From: Frankia sp. AgB32
GTDB lineage: Bacteria; Actinomycetota; Actinomycetes; Frankiales; Frankiaceae
NCBI RefSeq assembly: GCF_023243045.1
Contig: NZ_JALKFX010000024.1
Location: 1 to 54,999 of the forward strand
DNA: 54,999 nt
Direction: 5' to 3'
Below are positions 51,537-54,999 of the stretch, piece after piece. The notes under the pieces are model-generated. The model saw only the letters and a program-made list of their open reading frames with translations. It did no database searches and was not told the origin of the DNA. The position numbers and the translations under genes are program-made. How positions within the stretch are numbered: the stretch's first letter is position 1; each line of letters begins with the position of its first letter.

Positions 51537-54500
51537 ATGTCACGGTTCTATGCTGATTTGCACATCCACTCCCGGTACTCACGGGCCTGCAGCCGCGACT
51601 GCGACCTGGACCACCTGGCCTGGTGGGCGGCTCGCAAGGGCATCGCCGTCGTCGGCACCGGTGACTTCACCCATCCCGCGTGGTCCCAGGAGCTTGCCGA
51701 GAAGCTCGTTCCCGCCGAGCCCGGCCTGTTCCGGCTGCGGCCCGAGCTCGAACGCGAGGTCCTGCGCACGCTGCCGGCCTCCTGCCGGACGGCCACCCGC
51801 TTCATGATCTCCAGTGAGATCTCCACGATCTACAAGCGGGGCGAGAAGACCCGCAAGGTCCACCATCTGCTCTACACACCGACCCGGGAGGCCGCCGCCG
51901 GCATCACCGCGGCGCTGGCCCGCATCGGCAACCTGGCCGCCGACGGCCGGCCCATCCTCGGCCTGGACTCCCGCGACCTGCTGGAGATCACCCTGGCCGG
52001 CGGTCCGGGCTGCTACCTGGTGCCCGCGCACGTGTGGACGCCCTGGTTCGCCGTGCTGGGTTCCAGGTCCGACTTCGACGCGATCGAGGACTGCTACGTC
52101 GACCTCGCCGACGAGATCTTCGCCCTGGAGACCGGCCTGTCCGCGGACCCGGAGATGTTCTGGCGGATCTCCGGCCTCGACCGGTACCGGCTGGTGAGCA
52201 ACTCCGACGCGCACTCGCCGCCGATGCTCGGCCGGGAGGCGACGGCGTTCGACTGCGAGCTGGACTACTTCGCCATCGAGGCCGCGCTGCGCGGCGGCGA
52301 CGGGTTCGCGGGAACGGTCGAGTTCTTCCCCGAGGAGGGCAAGTACCACCTCGACGGTCACCGCAAGTGCGGGGTGTGCCTGACCCCGGAGCAGACCCGC
52401 GAGGTCGGCGGACGCTGCCCGACCTGCGGCGGCCCACTGACGGTCGGCGTGCTCAACCGGGTCGAGGGCCTCGCCGACCGCGCACCCGGCACGCGGCCGG
52501 CGACGGCGGGCGCGGTCCGCTCGCTGGTGCCGCTACCGGAGGTCGTCGGGGAGATCCTCGGCGTCGGGCCGAAGAGCAAGGCGGTCGCCACCCAGGTGAG
52601 TTCGCTCGTGTCGCGGCTGGGCCCGGAGCTGGGGATCCTCGGCGACGTGCCGACGTCGGCCATCGCCGCGGCCGGCTCCGCCGCACTGGTCGAGGCGATC
52701 ACGCGGCTGCGTCGCGGCGAGGTCATCCGGCAGGCCGGCTTCGACGGCGAGTACGGCGTCATCCGGCTGTTCGGGCCGGACGAGCTCGCCGGCGGCGGCA
52801 CGCTGTTCGATCTCGCCCCGCCCGTCGGCGCGGGCGCCGCGCCGGATCGCGCCGCGGCCGGCGGCGCGGGCCGGGCGAAACGGTCCCGGCACAGCGCGCT
52901 CGCCGCCGACGTTCCGGACACCGCTCCCGACGGACCGTCTCTCGACGAGGCGCTGGCCGCCGTCCCGGCACTCTCGGCGACCGCCGACCCGCCGGCGACC
53001 GCGACCGGGGCCGGTCCGACGGACGCGGTGACGGGCGGGGCATCGTCCGCGGACGGCCTGCTGGTGCTGGCGGGGGAGCTCCCGCCCGCGGCGGGGGAGC
53101 CGACGGCACCGTCGCTGCTCGACGGGCTCGACCCGGACCAGCGCCGCGCCGCGGCGCACGCGGGCGGGCCGCTGCTGGGGCTCGCCGGCCCCGGGCCCGG
53201 CAAGACCCGCACGCTGGTGCACGCGATCGCCCACCGGGTCGCCGACCTCGGCGTGCCCGCCGCGCACTGCCTGGCGGTGACCTTCACCCGCCGGGCCGCG
53301 GGGGAGCTCACCGAACGGCTCGACGCGATGCTCGGCGAGCGGGCCCGGGAGGTGCTCGCGACGACGTTCCACGGCCTCGGGCTGACGATCATCCGGGAGC
53401 AGTACGAGCGGCTGGCCCGCGGCGCCCGGGTGCGGGTCGCCGACGAGGCCGTCCGGGCCGAGCTGCTCGACGCCGCGCTGCACGGAGTGGGCGACGCCCA
53501 GCAGCGGCGGCGGGTGTCGGCCGGGATCGCCGAGCTCAAGCGGCTGCGCGCGCTCGGCGCGGCGCGGCGCGACCACGACCTGGTCGGCGTGCTCGCCCGC
53601 TACGACGCCGAGCTGCGGGAACGGGACATGGTCGACCTCGACGACCTCGTCGTGCTGCCGCTGACCCTGCTGCGGGACTCGGCCGAGCTCGCCGAGCACT
53701 ACCGTCGCCGCTGGCCGCACGTCTGGGTCGACGAGTACCAGGACACCGACGAGCTGCAGTACCGCCTGCTGGCGCTGCTGTGCACGCCGGAGTCGAACCT
53801 GAGCGTCATCGGCGACCCGGATCAGGCCATCTACAGTTTCCGTGGCGCGGACGTCGGGTTCTTCCTGCGGTTCACCGAGGACTACCCGGGGGCCCGCACC
53901 GTCGCGCTGACCCGCGGCTACCGCTCGACGCCCACGATCGTCCGCGCCGCCCTCGACGTGATCGCGCCGGCCAGCCTCGTTCCGGGCCGGGCGCTGACGG
54001 CCGTGCGGGGCGCCGCCGGCGACGGGCCGGTGCTGCTGCGTCGACACCGCAGCGACACCGAGGAGGCGATCGCCGTCGTGGACGGCATCGACGCGGCCCT
54101 CGGCGGAACGTCGTTCCACGCCCTGGACTCCGGCGTCGACGGGTCCGTGGAGGCCGGGATGTCGTTCGCCGACATCGCCGTGCTGTACCGGACGACCCGT
54201 CAGGCGGAGCCGATCATGGAGGCGCTGGCGAAGCGCGGATTTCCCTTCCAGCGCCGGTCCCACCTGCCGCTCGCCGACGCCCCGGCCGTCGCCGCCCTGC
54301 TCGCCATGCTGGAGACGGGTGGGGGCGCGGGGATTGCGGGCAGGCCGGTGTCGGCCCTGTTGCGGGATGCGGCCGGACGGGCGCAGGACCTGGCGGACGC
54401 CCTGGGCACCGAGCTGGGGGCGACACCACCGGAGGGTTTCGGGGGCTTCCCGGGCGGGCGGGTGCCGTCGGAGGCGGAGCTGCGGCTCGCCATGGAACTG

Positions 54501-54999
54501 CTGGCGCCGGCGGCGGCCTCGGCGGGCTCGGACCTGGACGGGTTCCTCACGGCGGTGACGATGGCCAGCGAGGTCGACGGGTTCGACCCGCGCGCCGACC
54601 GGGTCTCGCTCCTCACCCTGCACGCGAGCAAGGGCCTGGAGTTCGGCCTGGTCTTTCTGGTCGGCTGCGAGGATGGGCTGCTGCCGATGCGGTTCGGGCC
54701 GGCGGGTCGGCCGGTGCCGGCAGAGGTGGTGGCCGAGGAACGGCGGCTGTTCTTCGTGGGCGTCACCCGGGCCCGCGACCGACTGGTCCTGTCCTCGGCG
54801 GCCCGTCGCCGGGGGACCGGTGGGGACGGCGAGTCCAGGCCGTCGCCGTTCCTCGCCGACATCGGCGCGACGCTGGTCGCGACGGCGGACGCGGATGTCC
54901 CGGGCCCGCGTGGGCGGGGCCGCCGGGGGGCGGCCCGCCCCCCCCCCCCCCCCCGCGCCCCGCGGCGGGGGGATAAGTTTGTGGGGGGGGTTGGCCGCC
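51537..54999 (+). CDS. Endonuclease Q-like PHP nuclease fused to UvrD-type helicase (3' end cut by window)
   Basis: From ATG 51537 the frame is open to the window end (1154 codons; the last 20-25 are corrupted by homopolymers). Residues 1-420 match EndoQ-type PHP enzymes: FYADLHIHSRYSR (Asp7, His9, His11), VVGTGDFTHP (Asp43, His46), SSEISTIYK (Glu94), KVHHLLY (His109/110), PAHVWTPWF (His165), SNSDAHSPP (Asp224, His226) and a zinc ribbon with Cys278, 281, 294 and 297. EndoQ cuts DNA 5' of deaminated bases. After a low-complexity linker (430-525) comes an SF1A helicase: GLAGPGPGKTRTLVHAIA (Lys556), TFTRRAAGELTERL, HVWVDEYQDTDELQ (Asp732, Glu733), SVIGDPDQAIYSFRGAD, LTRGYRST, LLTLHASKGLEF (about 1026), FFVGVTRARDRL. 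All key residues look intact. Confidence 0.93.
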   Translation, partial: MSRFYADLHIHSRYSRACSRDCDLDHLAWWAARKGIAVVGTGDFTHPAWSQELAEKLVPAEPGLFRLRPELEREVLRTLPASCRTATRFMISSEISTIYKRGEKTRKVHHLLYTPTREAAAGITAALARIGNLAADGRPILGLDSRDLLEITLAGGPGCYLVPAHVWTPWFAVLGSRSDFDAIEDCYVDLADEIFALETGLSADPEMFWRISGLDRYRLVSNSDAHSPPMLGREATAFDCELDYFAIEAALRGGDGFAGTVEFFPEEGKYHLDGHRKCGVCLTPEQTREVGGRCPTCGGPLTVGVLNRVEGLADRAPGTRPATAGAVRSLVPLPEVVGEILGVGPKSKAVATQVSSLVSRLGPELGILGDVPTSAIAAAGSAALVEAITRLRRGEVIRQAGFDGEYGVIRLFGPDELAGGGTLFDLAPPVGAGAAPDRAAAGGAGRAKRSRHSALAADVPDTAPDGPSLDEALAAVPALSATADPPATATGAGPTDAVTGGASSADGLLVLAGELPPAAGEPTAPSLLDGLDPDQRRAAAHAGGPLLGLAGPGPGKTRTLVHAIAHRVADLGVPAAHCLAVTFTRRAAGELTERLDAMLGERAREVLATTFHGLGLTIIREQYERLARGARVRVADEAVRAELLDAALHGVGDAQQRRRVSAGIAELKRLRALGAARRDHDLVGVLARYDAELRERDMVDLDDLVVLPLTLLRDSAELAEHYRRRWPHVWVDEYQDTDELQYRLLALLCTPESNLSVIGDPDQAIYSFRGADVGFFLRFTEDYPGARTVALTRGYRSTPTIVRAALDVIAPASLVPGRALTAVRGAAGDGPVLLRRHRSDTEEAIAVVDGIDAALGGTSFHALDSGVDGSVEAGMSFADIAVLYRTTRQAEPIMEALAKRGFPFQRRSHLPLADAPAVAALLAMLETGGGAGIAGRPVSALLRDAAGRAQDLADALGTELGATPPEGFGGFPGGRVPSEAELRLAMELLAPAAASAGSDLDGFLTAVTMASEVDGFDPRADRVSLLTLHASKGLEFGLVFLVGCEDGLLPMRFGPAGRPVPAEVVAEERRLFFVGVTRARDRLVLSSAARRRGTGGDGESRPSPFLADIGATLVATADADVPGPRGRGRRGAARPPPPPRAPRRGDKFVGGVGR
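54926..54999. other. Homopolymer-rich window end
   Basis: Runs of G and C (one C-run of about 17) interrupted by ATAAGTTTGTG resemble the opposite edge of the window. The protein frame turns into poly-Pro/Arg here. The real 3' end of the helicase gene should not be taken from this stretch. Confidence 0.65.

Noticed and set aside
52034-54976. Plus-strand open frame of about 980 codons in the region of the last gene
   Set aside because: It is out of frame with the EndoQ-UvrD protein, whose motifs all lie in the frame starting at 51537. The translation is Arg/Gly-rich noise.

Overview
This 55 kb window is GC-rich actinobacterial chromosome, most probably from Frankia or a near relative. That assignment is an inference from base composition, the low-complexity Ala/Pro/Ser tails on many proteins, the actinobacterial marker genes (RsrA-type anti-sigma factor, WhiB1, PdtaS, bL37, KGD, DUF6104, DUF5317, BsaP) and the local gene order. 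Both window ends and one internal spot (about 3319-3378) are long G or C homopolymers that look like contig-end or assembly artefacts, so reading frames touching them are unreliable.

Layout. 1-3.6 kb: an FAD-dependent amine-oxidase-like oxidoreductase diverging from a polytopic glycosyltransferase-87-like membrane protein, then an initiator tRNA-Met gene with its own promoter and terminator. 3.7-9.6 kb: an Lrp/AsnC regulator diverging from an aminotransferase / aldehyde dehydrogenase / alpha-beta hydrolase cluster that looks catabolic, with a minisatellite growing out of the aminotransferase stop codon. 9.9-14.0 kb: a minus-strand cluster aroA-rsgA-hisN-GDPD. 14.1-17.1 kb: an amidase, a methyltransferase and a small alpha/beta hydrolase.

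17-31.6 kb is a housekeeping and stress-regulation block whose order resembles the mycobacterial sigH-rshA-TB7.3-pdtaS-whiB1-Rv3218-Rv3217c-Rv3216 region. sigR is preceded by a perfect sigma-R-type promoter, GGAAT-N18-GTT, and overlaps rsrA. The 24-residue ribosomal protein bL37, a DUF5317 membrane protein and a biotinyl-carrier protein follow. Biotin-synthesis genes (bioF-bioD, bioB and a convergent bsaP-like gene) sit between the biotinyl-carrier gene and pdtaS. After whiB1 come a second GDPD, a diacylglycerol-kinase-like gene and a membrane protein, then an rsbW-sigF pair and a GNAT gene coupled to rmlC.

32-38 kb: a translationally coupled polar amino-acid ABC transporter, malic enzyme and a quinone-oxidoreductase-like protein that ends in an 8-bp tandem repeat. 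38-44 kb: DUF6104, the large KGD 2-oxoglutarate enzyme, a 0.7 kb gap without a recognisable gene, and thiL. 44-55 kb is the most unusual part. An acetamidase/formamidase-family protein with a long disordered tail is followed by a convergent 1650-aa superfamily-1 helicase with a C-terminal restriction-endonuclease-like domain. Diverging from that helicase is a very large gene, cut by the window end, that encodes an Endonuclease-Q-like PHP nuclease fused to a UvrD-type helicase. A 22-bp perfect palindrome lies between the two helicase genes. I consider this pair the best candidate for an under-described DNA repair or defence system.

No CRISPR array, intact insertion sequence, rRNA or phage module was recognised.
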